DNA of 64,000 nucleotides from Rhodanobacter sp. ANJX3 (GCF_014200755.1 NZ_JACHCM010000008.1:62001-126000), one strand, 5' to 3'. Shown: positions 8,512-19,568, numbered from the stretch's first letter. Notes: generated by a model from the letters alone, not told the origin. Program-made: numbers and translations.

Positions 8512-9408
8512 TCAACCCGCTGCGGAATAATCCATCTTCCTCAGATCATCCAGCAGACTCGGGCCGCTGGGCTCCCAGCCCAGAACCTTGCGCGTCCACT
8601 CGCTCGACGACAGCATATCCAGGCCAACGAATCCGCCCAGCCAGCCGAAGTGATCAGCCGCTTCATTCGGCAAGATGGACTTCACCGGCACGCCCAGTCC
8701 GTCGCCGATCGCTTGCGCGATATCGCGCGCAGACACGCCTTCCTCGTCGACCGCGTGATAGCGCGCACCGGGCTCGCACTTCTCGATGGCCAGCCGGTAG
8801 AGCCGGGCCACGTCGAGTACGTGCACTGCAGGAAATCTGCTGAGTCCTTCGCCGACATAGGCCGACACGCCCTTGGCGCGAGCCACCTCGATCAGCGGCG
8901 TGACCAGACCCTGCTTGACCGTGTCGTGCACCTGCGGAAGCCGCATGACCGACACCGCAACGCCAGCGGCCAGCATCTCCTCGCCGGCGATTTCCGAAGC
9001 GGATCGCGGGTTGGGATGTGCTTTATTGAACACGTCCTCGGTGGCGGGTTTGCCCGGCATGGTGCTGCCCATGCCCGTACCCGAGGTGATTAGCAGTGGG
9101 CGGCTCGAACCGATCAGCACTGAACCCAGTGCTTTGATCACCTGACTATCCTTCGCGCAGTTCGCGACGAAGTTCGAAAAATCATGATCGAACGCGGTGT
9201 GGATCACCGCATCGGCCTTGGCAGCGCCGCTGCGCAGGCTGTCCAAATCCTCCAACTGGCCGTGGTGCACCTCGGCGCCAGCGGCAGCGAGCGTGCGCGC
9301 GCCTTGTTCCGAACGTGTCATACCGAGAACCTGATGGCCGGCCGCCAGCAGCTCGGGCACGATGCGAGAGCCGATAAAGCCGGTCGCGCCGGTGAGAAAT
9401 ATGCGCAT
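8512..9408 (-). CDS. SDR-family NAD(P)-dependent oxidoreductase
   Basis: A 298-residue extended-SDR protein that starts directly with the Rossmann motif MRIFLTGATGFIGSRIVPEL (1-20). It continues with VIHTAFDHDFSN and TSGTGM, as in NAD-dependent epimerase-like proteins often annotated as putative 3-beta-hydroxysteroid dehydrogenases. The canonical YxxxK pair is not obvious, so the substrate is unknown. It is divergent from the MmyB-type regulator with about 90 bp between starts, which suggests that the regulator controls it. Confidence 0.85.
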   Translation of the reverse strand: MRIFLTGATGFIGSRIVPELLAAGHQVLGMTRSEQGARTLAAAGAEVHHGQLEDLDSLRSGAAKADAVIHTAFDHDFSNFVANCAKDSQVIKALGSVLIGSSRPLLITSGTGMGSTMPGKPATEDVFNKAHPNPRSASEIAGEEMLAAGVAVSVMRLPQVHDTVKQGLVTPLIEVARAKGVSAYVGEGLSRFPAVHVLDVARLYRLAIEKCEPGARYHAVDEEGVSARDIAQAIGDGLGVPVKSILPNEAADHFGWLGGFVGLDMLSSSEWTRKVLGWEPSGPSLLDDLRKMDYSAAG

Positions 9409-9499
9409 AAGCAGTCTCCAGTGGTGAATATTCGCCTAGACTAGTCCTGCGCTCATACGGGTAAAGTAGTGGCGTTATCATGGTATAGAAACCAACAGG

Positions 9500-10342
9500 A
9501 TGCTCATGTCCGTCCCACCCGGCAACGCACTCGGTATCTATTTGAGAGATCGACGCACCCGGCTCGATCCAGCCTATTTTGGCTTCGCCGGCGGTCGCCG
9601 GCGAACGCCTGGCCTGCGTCGGGAAGAAGTTGCCCAGCGCGCCAACATCAGCCCCACCTGGTACGCGTGGCTGGAGCAGGGCCGCGGCGGGGCACCTTCA
9701 GCTGACGTGCTCAACCGCATCGCCAAGGGGCTAATGCTGACCGAGCCCGAGCGCGAGCACTTGTTCATGCTCGGCCTCGGCCATCCGCCCGAGGTGCGTT
9801 ACAAGGCCGCTGAGGGCGTCACGCCCCGCCTGCAGCGCGTGCTCGATGCGATGGACGTCAGCCCGGCCATCGTCAAGACGCCGCTGTGGGACGTGGTCGC
9901 GTGGAACCGGCCCGCTGCCGTGCTGTTCACGGACTACGGTGCGCTGGCTCCGAACGAGCGAAATATTCTTCGAATGATCTTTGCTGATGCACGCGTGCGC
10001 GCCGCGCAGGAAGACTGGCAAAGCGTGGCCCGTTTCGTCGTGGGCGCGTTTCGCGCGGACGCGGCACGTGCCGGTGCAACAGCGGAGATCGGCCAGTTTG
10101 TGGAAGAGCTGTCCCGGCTCAGCCCCGAGTTCGAAGCGTTATGGCTGGCCAACGACGTCAACGCGTACGGTGAAGGTCTCAAGCGTTTGCACCACGCCGA
10201 ACTCGGTTTGCTGGAACTCGAGTTTTCCGCCTTCGCCGTCGACGGTCGACCCGACCTCGGCATGATCGTGTACAACCCCGTGACCCGCGCCGAGGCGGAT
10301 CGCATTCGTGCGTATATCGAGTCGCAAGCGGTGTCGGCCTAG
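9500..10342 (+). CDS. XRE-family regulator with MmyB-like ligand-binding domain
   Basis: A 280-residue protein. The N-terminal helix-turn-helix (about 10-75) carries the family signature GRRRTPGLRREEVAQRANIS and WYAWLEQGRG. The C-terminal MmyB-like PAS-type domain (about 105-275) includes PLWDVVAWNRPAAVLF and runs to VYNPVT. This family is typically divergent from a short-chain dehydrogenase and is thought to bind a fatty-acid-like or small hydrophobic ligand. ATG 9506 is an alternative start two codons downstream. Confidence 0.9.
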   Translation: MLMSVPPGNALGIYLRDRRTRLDPAYFGFAGGRRRTPGLRREEVAQRANISPTWYAWLEQGRGGAPSADVLNRIAKGLMLTEPEREHLFMLGLGHPPEVRYKAAEGVTPRLQRVLDAMDVSPAIVKTPLWDVVAWNRPAAVLFTDYGALAPNERNILRMIFADARVRAAQEDWQSVARFVVGAFRADAARAGATAEIGQFVEELSRLSPEFEALWLANDVNAYGEGLKRLHHAELGLLELEFSAFAVDGRPDLGMIVYNPVTRAEADRIRAYIESQAVSA

Positions 10343-10417
10343 CTGCGCATTCGTTATGTTGCAACTCGCGATGGCGGATTGGATCGGGCGCCGTTTTCAA
10401 CAATGAGGAGTTATCGA

Positions 10418-10783
10418 GTGAAATCGTCGGATGCAGCAGCCGTCGTTCAGCGTCAACTGGATGCGTATAACGCGAAGGACATGGAGGCATGGCTTGCCAC
10501 GTATTCCGTCCAGGCCGAGCAGTTCGTGCTCCACGGCGAAAGGATCGCGCATGGTCACGAAGAAATGCGAGAGCGCATGCGGCTGCGCTTCGCCGAACCC
10601 GATCTCCACGCTCAGTTGGTCAGCCGACTGATCATGGGGCATATCGTCGTCGACCTCGAGCAAATCACTCGTAACTTCCCTCAAGGCAACGGAATAATCG
10701 AGATGGTCTGCGTGTACGAAGTTGTCGACGGTCTCATCGTCAAGGCGTCGTTTGCGATGGGGACGCCGGTGTTCAAGGGGTAA
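10418..10783 (+). CDS. Nuclear transport factor 2-like (SnoaL fold) protein
   Basis: A 121-residue protein with an NTF2-like cone fold pattern: an N-terminal helix with VQRQLDAYNAKDMEAWLATY followed by alternating strands ending VIVKASFAMG-like segments. It is often annotated as a steroid delta-isomerase, but the catalytic residues are not secure. GTG 10418 is chosen because GAGGAG lies 7 bases upstream; the in-frame extension from 10379 has no ribosome binding site. Confidence 0.75.
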   Translation: MKSSDAAAVVQRQLDAYNAKDMEAWLATYSVQAEQFVLHGERIAHGHEEMRERMRLRFAEPDLHAQLVSRLIMGHIVVDLEQITRNFPQGNGIIEMVCVYEVVDGLIVKASFAMGTPVFKG

Positions 10784-11032
10784 TCGCTATGTCCACGACG
10801 CAGACCCGGTCTCGTCTGCAAGTGTTCATCGATGTCTTGCTTGGCGGCGTGTTCTCTGCCAGCAAAGTCACGAATATGTTCACCGTTTCGCATCGGCGAG
10901 TAGGTCGCCATCTGGCGCGATAATCAATACTCGGTGCGCTGGAGCTATTGGGCTCAGCTTGGCGCGTCTTTCATCATGCGGCCGATAACATTCGGTCCGC
11001 TCAGCACTCGATCCAATCCTCGGAGAATTCAC

Positions 11033-12064
<1,032 letters not shown>

Positions 12065-12577
12065 GTTGCGTGCAGGCCGGGCGACGGGTATCGCTCCGTT
12101 GACCTGGGCTGACGCGGAAAGCGGCGGGTAGCGCCATCGAACTGTCATACCTCGCGTGCGTGACCGGTTAGCCATCGTCGCAGACGTCAACCTGCACGCC
12201 CCGGCGACGTTCATCTCATAAGGCCAGTGGAACACGGCTAAAGCGTTTCTGACGGGCTGGCCATCGTAGGTTGGTGTGCGCTGCGCTTAACCCCAACCTA
12301 CAAAGCGCTCTGCGGAAGCTTGCAGACTTTTCGAGAACGCTTCTCGCTGCTGGTGCGTCATGACGCCGCCCCGGTTTCTGCTCTGCTTGCGTCGTATGTG
12401 AAGCGATTCGGCGCGGGTCTGGCTAAGCTAGCGTCAAGGCGACGATCTATAGTGTTGTCCGGTGAGCCGCCAACGAGTCCCCCCTTTGCCCCACCAAAGC
12501 AGATCGTCGTGAAAACCTCCCCTCCCATGAAAGGTGCCGCCCTTCGAGCGGTGCCGAATACCAAGCTTGGATCGACC
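12065..12577. other. Intergenic region with one palindrome
   Basis: This is 513 bp between the aldo/keto reductase and cytochrome b561 genes. The only structure seen is the palindrome at 12266-12301. An open extension of the b561 frame begins at 12320 but lacks a ribosome binding site and reads like non-coding sequence. Confidence 0.6.
12266..12301. repeat. REP-like palindrome
   Basis: Outer 9-bp arms gtaggttgg and ccaacctac are perfect reverse complements around the core tgtgcgctgcgcttaacc. It is the best-formed copy of the dispersed family also seen at 8435-8466 and, in its core, at 4432-4494. Confidence 0.8.
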
Positions 12578-13171
12578 ATGTCGACAGCCACCATCGCCGA
12601 GGACGCGCTGAAATACACGCACGTGGCGATGCTGCTGCACTGGACGATCGCGCTGCTGATTCTCGCCAATATCGCGCTGGGTCTCGCGGCGTCGCTGTTG
12701 CCGACTTCGGTGTTGCCAGATACGTCCGTGCGCTTTGTCATCGACACGCACAAGTCGATCGGCATTACGGTGCTGGGGCTGGCCATCGTGCGCGTCCTGT
12801 GGCGGCTCACACACAGGCCGCCATCGCTGCCGGGCGTCTTTGCCGGCTGGGAGAAAACCGCGGCGCACGTGGCACACATCGCGCTGTACGTGCTGATCTT
12901 CGCGCTACCGCTGTCGGGATGGGCGCACGATTCGGCGTGGAACGCCGCGGCGACGCATCCGATGCATCTGTTCGGCCTGGTGCCGTGGCCGCGCATGGGT
13001 TTTCTGATGCATCTCGACCCTGCGCTGAAAGAGCAGCTGCATACCCAGCTGGGTACCTTGCACACTTGGTTCGGCTACGCGCTTTACGTGGTGCTGGCAC
13101 TGCACATTCTGGGCGCCCTGAAGCACCAGTGGATCGATCGCCATTCGGTCCTTGGGCGCATGCTGCCGTAA
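12578..13171 (+). CDS. Cytochrome b561
   Basis: A 197-residue integral membrane di-haem cytochrome with four helices. Candidate haem ligands are His residues in YTHVAMLLHW (N-terminal helix), DTHKSIG, HVAHIALYVL and HTWFGYALYV. Family members (CybB/YodB type) move electrons between quinol and periplasmic or superoxide acceptors. ATG 12578 begins the family-typical N-terminus just before the first helix. Confidence 0.9.
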   Translation: MSTATIAEDALKYTHVAMLLHWTIALLILANIALGLAASLLPTSVLPDTSVRFVIDTHKSIGITVLGLAIVRVLWRLTHRPPSLPGVFAGWEKTAAHVAHIALYVLIFALPLSGWAHDSAWNAAATHPMHLFGLVPWPRMGFLMHLDPALKEQLHTQLGTLHTWFGYALYVVLALHILGALKHQWIDRHSVLGRMLP

Positions 13172-13271
13172 TGCGCCAGCGTGATCGATCGTTGTCCATG
13201 AACACTCGCATCCGCGACTTCCGGTACTCCCGGCTCGCGCAGGTTGCCGCCATCGAAACGGAAGAAGGTTG

Positions 13272-14723
13272 ATGGATACGCCCCTCGGTTCTCTCGATCG
13301 CGCGCTGGCGCTTGCCTCGCCGCGCATCTCGCCGGTGCGTACGCCAGCGATCAGCGTGATGATCCATGGCGGCGTGATGGTGCTGTGGCTGGTGCTGTTC
13401 GCGCGCGCCTTCTTTCTGCACGGTGTCGGCGCGTGGTCCACCGGTATTGCCTACGTGCTTTACGACACGTTGCTGCTGCTGTTCGTGGCGTGGAAATCGC
13501 TGTCGCTGATGAAGCCGCTGCCGGCCGCGTCGGCGAGCCGGCCGACTCCAACGCTGGGCGTCATCGTCGCCGCGCACAATGAAGCCGCGGTGCTGCCGAT
13601 CACGCTCAATGCGCTGCTCGCGCAGACCAGCGTGCCGACACAGATCGTGATCGCCGACGATGGTTCGACCGATGGCACCGCACAGCTGCTCGCGAGCCGC
13701 TTCGGCCTGGTCGATCCCGGTGAAGGCAGGCTCAGCGAACCGAGTTCGCTCTATCCCGCGATACGCTGGCTGCGCCTGCCGCACGGCGGCAAGGCGCGCG
13801 CGCTGAATGCGGCGATGCTGGTGATGACCACCGACACGGTGATGACGGTGGATGCGGACACGCTGCTTGAACCGCAAGCCTGCGCGGCGATGGCCGACGC
13901 CTTCGCTGCCTTGCCGAAACTGGTGGTCGCTGCCGGCCTGCTGTCGCCGGTGTGCAGCCGCACGATGAGCGGCCGATTCTTCCAGTGGTTTCAAACCTAC
14001 GAATACATCCGCAACTTCGTCTCGCGCTATGCGTGGATGCGCGCGCACAGCCTGCTGCTGATCTCCGGCGCCTTTGCATGCTTTCGGCGCGACGCGGTGT
14101 TGACCGTCGGTGGCTTCGATCCGGATTGCCTGGTCGAAGACTACGAGCTGATCCACCGGCTGCGTCGTTATTCCTTCGACCGCGGCCTGGACTGGGACGT
14201 GCGCGTGATCGGCACGGCGAAAGCGCGCACCGATGCGCCGAGCACGTTGCCGAGTTTTTTGCGCCAGCGGCGGCGCTGGTTCGCGGGCTTTCTGCAGACC
14301 CAATACTGGTATCGCAGCATGATCGGCAACCGCCGCTACGGCACGCTCGGTACGCTGATGCTGCCCGTGAAGGCCTTCGATACCGTGCAGCCGCTCTACG
14401 GCCTCGCCGCCTTCGGCTTGCTGCTCGCCTTCCTGTTCGGCGGTCGCTTCACCATCGTGCTGCCGGTTCTGGCGATCATTCTGCTCAAGATCGCCATCGA
14501 TCTGGCATTTCAGGCGTGGTCGGTGCATCTGTATCGTCGCTGGAGTGGCGACAGCAGCACGTCGAGTTTCGCCATGGCGCTGCTCGCCTCGGTCATCGAG
14601 CCGTTCTCGTTCCAGCTGATGCGTCATGCCGGCGCCACGCTGGGCTGGGTGTATTTTTTGCTGAAGCGCAACGAATGGGGCACACAGCACCGGGTGGGGC
14701 TGAATGCAGGGAACGAACCCTAG
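13272..14723 (+). CDS. Membrane glycosyltransferase family 2
   Basis: A 483-residue processive-type GT2 enzyme. It has two N-terminal membrane segments (about 28-75). The GT-A domain carries DDGSTDGTAQ, VDADT (DxD metal site), the acceptor-site acidic pair in CLVEDYEL, and QRRRWFAGF (QxxRW). C-terminal membrane helices follow (about 375-470). It should polymerise or add a sugar at the inner face of the membrane; sugar and product are unknown. TTG 13269 directly precedes the ATG, and GAAGAAGG upstream supports a start here. It faces the GT39 gene convergently. Confidence 0.88.
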   Translation: MDTPLGSLDRALALASPRISPVRTPAISVMIHGGVMVLWLVLFARAFFLHGVGAWSTGIAYVLYDTLLLLFVAWKSLSLMKPLPAASASRPTPTLGVIVAAHNEAAVLPITLNALLAQTSVPTQIVIADDGSTDGTAQLLASRFGLVDPGEGRLSEPSSLYPAIRWLRLPHGGKARALNAAMLVMTTDTVMTVDADTLLEPQACAAMADAFAALPKLVVAAGLLSPVCSRTMSGRFFQWFQTYEYIRNFVSRYAWMRAHSLLLISGAFACFRRDAVLTVGGFDPDCLVEDYELIHRLRRYSFDRGLDWDVRVIGTAKARTDAPSTLPSFLRQRRRWFAGFLQTQYWYRSMIGNRRYGTLGTLMLPVKAFDTVQPLYGLAAFGLLLAFLFGGRFTIVLPVLAIILLKIAIDLAFQAWSVHLYRRWSGDSSTSSFAMALLASVIEPFSFQLMRHAGATLGWVYFLLKRNEWGTQHRVGLNAGNEP

Positions 14724-14759
14724 TTTTCTGCGCGAAGACTTCTGGCTGTTGCCAGTAAA

Positions 14760-16283
14760 TCAGCCAAACTCCGGTCCGTGCTTCCAAAGCTCGCTCCATG
14801 GCTTGCGCGTGGGGCCGCATACGAAAATATCCGGGTGATCGATGGTTTCCTCATTGGCTATGCCCAGGGCATTAGCCGTGTGGCCAGCCAGGCGACACTG
14901 GGTGAAGAGCTCATCGGCGCGCTCGTGCGAACTTCCCAACACGATAAATGTGCCGAGCGGCGTTTGCGGATAGCCTCGCAACCATCCCGTATTGACCGCG
15001 CTGATCGGCACGGGCAAATGGTAGCGCTGACCCAGTAGCGCTATGGCGCCGTACTCGCCATAGTTGCCCACCACAATGCCCAAGCTGGCTTGCTGTTCGG
15101 CAGGCAACGCATCACGTATGGTCGCCACTCGCGCGACGATTTCGTCCCAGCCGATTTCCTCGCGTAGGTCGGTATTGTTTTTGAGCGCAAAGTCGCGCAA
15201 CGGACCGCTCGATGCGATGGGCACGATGCGCAAGGTCGCGTAGATGCCGACGGCGAAGACGCCCGCAAAGGCCAGCGAGGCGATTCCGTATTTCCAGGTC
15301 GGGCGCAGCGTGCGCAACCATCGTTCGCTCACAACCGCGCCCATGGCCAGCACCATGGGGTAAGCGCCGCCGGTGTAATAGAAGCGTCCCCGGGCAAGCA
15401 GGAACAGCACGACCGGCACCACGTACATCCAGGCCAGCATGCGATAGTGGCGATGCTTGAAGTAAACGAACAGGCCCGCCAGCCAGACAGGTGCAGCGAA
15501 CAGGTTGGCACCCAGCAGAAATTGATCGCGCAGGAAACCGTCGGCACGGCCCTGATGCACGTCGCGCGCGTGGATGCCTTGAAGAAAATGGTACGAGATG
15601 AAGTCGTGCCGGATCAGCCACGCCAGGTTGGGCGCAAATATCAGTAACGCGATGGCACCGCCAACCCAGAACCAGCGATTGACGACATATCGCCGCGCGT
15701 CGGTGAGCAATACGCCCACCAGCACGCCGGCGAGCTCGAACGTCATCGAATACTTGGTCTGCATGCCAAGCCCGGCGAATAGGCCAATGGCCATCCACCA
15801 GCGTGGCTCGTCGTCCCGCAGCAGGCGAATCGTGCACCACGCGATAAGCACCCACCAAAGCAGGTCGAACGAGGAATACTGGAATTCCGTCGCCCAGAAC
15901 AAGGGCAATGGCGACAGCGCGACAGCGACCGCCGTAAAGGTTTGTGCGAGCCGTCCACCACCCAGGTCGCGCGCCATAAGCCCGCTGGCAATAATCACCA
16001 GCATCTGCGCGAGCACCGAAAACAACCGCAGGCCAATCAGCGACAGGCCAAACATCTTCAGGCCCAGGTGCTCCAGCGCGGCGGTGAGCGGCGGGTAGGG
16101 CACAAAGCCCCAATCCAGACGCTGGGCATCGCTGAGAAATTGCCACTCATCCCGATGAAAACCGTACTGTCCGTTGGTCAACATGTGCGCCATGCCGAAG
16201 AGTGCGGCGATGATGAGCACCGGTGTCGCGCTCGCGCGCTCCCCCGGTGTGGCGCGTTGAACCGGAACACTGCTCGCAACCAT
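14760..16283 (-). CDS. GT39-family (ArnT/PMT-like) membrane glycosyltransferase
   Basis: About 507 residues with roughly ten membrane helices. The early loop motif YGFHRDEWQFLSDAQRLDWG contains the acidic residues used by the PMT/ArnT fold, which transfers sugars from a polyprenyl-phosphate donor in the periplasm. ATG 16283 is chosen because AAGGA lies 7 bases upstream; the longer frame from 16346 adds an Arg/Ser-rich stretch without a binding site. The acceptor (lipid A, protein or glycan) is unknown. Confidence 0.85.
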   Translation of the reverse strand: MVASSVPVQRATPGERASATPVLIIAALFGMAHMLTNGQYGFHRDEWQFLSDAQRLDWGFVPYPPLTAALEHLGLKMFGLSLIGLRLFSVLAQMLVIIASGLMARDLGGGRLAQTFTAVAVALSPLPLFWATEFQYSSFDLLWWVLIAWCTIRLLRDDEPRWWMAIGLFAGLGMQTKYSMTFELAGVLVGVLLTDARRYVVNRWFWVGGAIALLIFAPNLAWLIRHDFISYHFLQGIHARDVHQGRADGFLRDQFLLGANLFAAPVWLAGLFVYFKHRHYRMLAWMYVVPVVLFLLARGRFYYTGGAYPMVLAMGAVVSERWLRTLRPTWKYGIASLAFAGVFAVGIYATLRIVPIASSGPLRDFALKNNTDLREEIGWDEIVARVATIRDALPAEQQASLGIVVGNYGEYGAIALLGQRYHLPVPISAVNTGWLRGYPQTPLGTFIVLGSSHERADELFTQCRLAGHTANALGIANEETIDHPDIFVCGPTRKPWSELWKHGPEFG

Positions 16284-16462
16284 ACGTGCGTCCTTGAAAG
16301 TAGTCGACTGTTTACTCGCGCGCCTGCCCGGCTCCCCCGGCGGCAATTGCTTTACTTGCCTAAAATAGCCAATGTGGGATAGTCAATGTTGGCCTTGGAC
16401 CATCACCCGTCGCGGATATTTTTGGCAACTTGCCAAGCGAGTCGCTTTTGCGAAGGGAAACC

Positions 16463-17092
16463 ATGTTCGGTCAACGCTTTCTGGTCATTTATTCCGGTGT
16501 GCTCACGGCGGCGTTTGCGGTATCGATGCTGGCTGGGTTAACAAAGAGTCCTGTCGCGACGTTTGATGAAATCAATGTCCACCGTATCAAAGTGCGCGAG
16601 CCCGATGGCACGCTGAGGATGCTGATTTCCGACAGTGCGAAATTGCCTGGCGTGATCGTCAAGGGAAAAGAGCAGCCCAAGGTCGACCGATCATAGGCGG
16701 GAATGATTTTCTTCAACGACGAAGGCTCGGAGAACGGCGGCCTGATCTTCGGTGGAAAGCGCGATGCACACGGGGACGTGGTGGACTCTGGAGGCAGCCT
16801 GTCCTTCGATCGCTACAACGCAAACCAGGTCGTGCAGCTTCTGGGCGTCGATGACAGAGACAACCGCATGGCGGGTATGGCCGTCTCGGACAGCCAGGAA
16901 AACGGTAGCGGGCATCGCCGTCTCTGGGTGGGAAGATCCGCCGACGGATCGGCGCTGCTGTCGTTGATGGATGGCGGCGGCAACAAACGCATCCAGATGA
17001 AGGTGGCCTCCGACGGCGCGGCCGAAATCGATTTCCTCGATGCGAATGGGAAAGTCATCAAGGCGATCAGGGGAGATAGTGCCTCGCCGTAA
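16463..17092 (+). pseudogene. Hypothetical membrane-anchored or exported protein interrupted by an in-frame amber codon
   Basis: From ATG 16463 (AAGGGA just upstream) the frame encodes a hydrophobic N-terminus (about 5-27), then FDEINVHRIKVREPDGTLRM and KLPGVIVKGKEQP. A single TAG at 16694-16696 stops it, and the same frame continues at once with AGMIFFNDEGSENGGLIFGG to a stop at 17092. Without the TAG it would be one protein of about 209 residues, and the two halves read as one domain. A CAG to TAG change is the simplest cause. A re-start at ATG 16703 is possible but would lack the signal segment. Function is unknown. Confidence 0.7.
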
Positions 17093-17422
17093 AATTTATC
17101 GATGGGAATGTCCATTTCCACCCGTTGCTGCCGGTGACGGCCGTCCGCTTTTTACGCGGCCAATTTTCAAGCAGGGGGGCCTTAGCTGGATCGCTGAGGA
17201 GAGGCTTCCTTTGCATTCAGCGAAACGTGAAACAATCTTGGCCTAAAAGAGCTTCTGACGATGCCTCCGACCACGCCAAGTGCGATCGCTTCAAACAGCA
17301 TTAGGGGAACAAAGGACATGCCGATGCCGATGAGAACGGCGTCCACGCCAGCAGTAGAAAAGAAAGCTCGGAACCTTTCGGTCGGCGCAGAACAATCGAT
17401 GGACGATCCAGACTGATGTCGC

Positions 17423-17848
17423 TCACTGGTCAATCGCCATGACGGCCACGTAGCTTTCCAGTTGCAGTGCCCGATCACGGATGAAGTTGGTGGCATCATC
17501 TGCCTGCATCGGCACATACATCGTGCCTTGCCGCGTTTCGTAAAGCGCGCCGCGGGCTTTCGCTTCTTGATCCCGAAAGGTCAGCCAAGTTCTCTGCGAG
17601 GCGCGAAGATCGGCAGCGACATTTGGCGGCAGCTTGCGCATCAAGGTGGCGTACGCAGCGTTCATCCGGTGATCGTAGGCCTGCGTTGCCGTCGCCTCAC
17701 AATCGGTCTGGCCAGCCGTCGATGCGTTGGCGGCATCATTGAGGCAATGATTGAGTACCACTGCTGTCGGGTCCTTTGATCCTGCGGCGAAGGCGGCCAC
17801 CGGCAAACTGACCACCAACATCGCGACAAATTTTTTGCTGATATGCAA
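17423..17848 (-). CDS. LprI-like (DUF1311) secreted protein
   Basis: A 141-residue protein with a Sec signal peptide ending near AAFAAG. The mature part fits the lysozyme-inhibitor LprI-like domain: a paired-Cys start (LNHCLNDA and GQTDCEATATQAYDHRMNAAY) and the RASQRTWLTFRDQEA motif. Members are periplasmic; some inhibit lysozyme, most are uncharacterised. The start is TTG at 17848, supported by GAGGAAA upstream. Confidence 0.82.
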   Translation of the reverse strand: MHISKKFVAMLVVSLPVAAFAAGSKDPTAVVLNHCLNDAANASTAGQTDCEATATQAYDHRMNAAYATLMRKLPPNVAADLRASQRTWLTFRDQEAKARGALYETRQGTMYVPMQADDATNFIRDRALQLESYVAVMAIDQ

Positions 17849-18329
17849 GGACCGTTTCCTCGACCTGTAATAGTGATGTTGGCCTCAACGACATTACGCC
17901 TCACCAGCCGTAGCCTAACAATTCTTTTGCCTGATCCATCTTTCTTCTTTGTGTGCGCAGGCTGCAGACAAAGAGGCCGCCAGGCTATCGGACGGCTCGC
18001 ACGCAGTGACGGTAAGGAAGCCTTGAATTCAGCCCTTAAAAGACATGTGCCGTCAGCCAAATCTGCCAACTGAGTTCGACGAGATGCTCTCTGCCGGGAT
18101 CAGTGCTACGCACCTTCAAAGGAACTTCAGATGCCTGGCTATATCTTGGTATGGCATTGAATAGCTTGGCGCGCAACTTTCCGACCGCGGCGGCCTACTT
18201 TCGGGAAACCGGCAATGCGCAGCAAACTCTCGCAGCGTTGCCTCGCGATCAGCGTATCGATTGGCAGCATCGGTAGTGTGCTCGCTACAGCTGTGCCAGT
18301 CGCTACAACGGTGACTAGCCGATGAGATC
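17849..18329. other. Intergenic region, no gene recognised
   Basis: This is 481 bp between the LprI-like gene and the acyltransferase gene. Short frames exist on both strands but none has a binding site or recognisable protein. No repeat or hairpin terminator was seen. Confidence 0.5.
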
Positions 18330-19475
18330 TCACTCCTGCACAGCGCCACCTACTTCAGCCGCGGGGACCAGCGCTACGCTCCGTTTACGTCGATCTCGAA
18401 GACGAAGGAACGAGCGTTCGACGAGATAGTGGAGCAGGGCGGCGATGCCGACGGCGACCAGTACGCAGCAAAGAAATGTCACGATGCCGCGGTGGTTGAG
18501 GGAGGCGGGCAGGTAGCGGACTGCGATTTTCAGCGAGGCTTTGTGCGTCAGATATATGCTGTAGGACGCGCCGGCGATCCAGGCGACGCCCGGCACTCGC
18601 GTTTTGCCGAGCAGGCCGGTGGGGCTGGCGGCGGAGGCGACAAGCAGGGCGAGGCCGATGGACAACATGGGGAAACCAAATACGAAGGCGGCGAAGGTGA
18701 GGGTGTCGCGGAATATCCAGGCCGCAAAGCCGACGACGATGATGCCCAGAATCGCGAGCGCATTGGCATTGCGCTGAAGACGCTGCCATAGCGGCTGCCG
18801 GTAGACGCTCAGCATGGCCAGAGCAACGCCGCACATCAGGCCATCGAGGCGAGCATAGGTGGGGTAGTAGACCAGCTGCATGTAACGCCAGATGTCCATT
18901 TCCCACACGCCACCGTCGGCGGGCGCGGCGGACTGCGACCATGCAAATCCACGCCAGGCCATGCCCAGCAGCATCAGGCTGGCCATGACAACGACGACGC
19001 GCCTCGCACGGATTCTCGGCGCCAGCACGAGTATGGCCAGTGGAAAGAGCAGGTAGAAATATTCCTCGACGCACAGCGACCATGCCGAAGAGAACGCATG
19101 CGGGACACGTTGGTCCACGAACAGGTTCATGGTGAACGTGAGGAACTGCCACAGCGGCTGGATCACCGGCTGCTCTCTGAGTCCGGGCGCGGCGAAATAA
19201 ATCGCCACCACGACCAGATACGCAGGCAGGATGCGGTAGGCGCGCTGACGGTAGAACGCTTTCAGGTCCAGCCGGCCACTGCGTTCGTAGCGCACAAAAA
19301 GCTGATGGCCAATCAGGTACCCGCTCAGAACGAAGAACAGATCGACACCCATCCAGCCATAGCTTTCGATCCAGCCGAAGCCGTTCCCCATGCCGCCGAC
19401 CAGCCACGAGTGAGTACAGATAACCGCGACAATGGCCAGGGCGCGCAACAAGTCGAGGCCGGGCAAGCGTTGCAT
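18330..19475 (-). CDS. OafA/YrhL-type membrane acyltransferase
   Basis: A 381-residue acyltransferase-3 protein with about ten helices. It begins with GLDLLRALAIVAVICTHSWL (catalytic-type His) and has GVDLFFVLSGYLIG and FYRQRAYRILPAYL, the family hallmarks, followed by WSLCVEEYFYLLFP. These proteins acetylate or otherwise acylate surface sugars, peptidoglycan or exopolysaccharide. AAGGAAAG upstream supports the start at 19475. The next gene upstream, an esterase, is on the same strand about 90 bp away. Confidence 0.9.
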   Translation of the reverse strand: MQRLPGLDLLRALAIVAVICTHSWLVGGMGNGFGWIESYGWMGVDLFFVLSGYLIGHQLFVRYERSGRLDLKAFYRQRAYRILPAYLVVVAIYFAAPGLREQPVIQPLWQFLTFTMNLFVDQRVPHAFSSAWSLCVEEYFYLLFPLAILVLAPRIRARRVVVVMASLMLLGMAWRGFAWSQSAAPADGGVWEMDIWRYMQLVYYPTYARLDGLMCGVALAMLSVYRQPLWQRLQRNANALAILGIIVVGFAAWIFRDTLTFAAFVFGFPMLSIGLALLVASAASPTGLLGKTRVPGVAWIAGASYSIYLTHKASLKIAVRYLPASLNHRGIVTFLCCVLVAVGIAALLHYLVERSFLRLRDRRKRSVALVPAAEVGGAVQE

Positions 19476-19568
19476 GCATTCTTTCCTTGAAACGATAGCG
19501 AAGGATAACGACTTTCAGCTGGCCGCCGGCTTGTTCCGGCGCACCTCAGCAGTGGCTTCGCTGCCTGA

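Noticed and set aside
10790..10924. Small frame of 44 codons (MSTTQTRSRLQVFIDVLLGG)
   Set aside because: No ribosome binding site and no similarity that I can recognise.
12807..14690. 627-residue minus-strand open frame
   Set aside because: It is antisense to the clear GT2 glycosyltransferase gene and rich in Arg, His and Gln, as expected for a high-GC shadow frame.
17182..17517. Minus-strand frame with one hydrophobic segment (VLIGIGMSFVPLMLFEAIAL)
   Set aside because: It overlaps the LprI-like gene, lacks a ribosome site and is not recognisable; at most a gene remnant.
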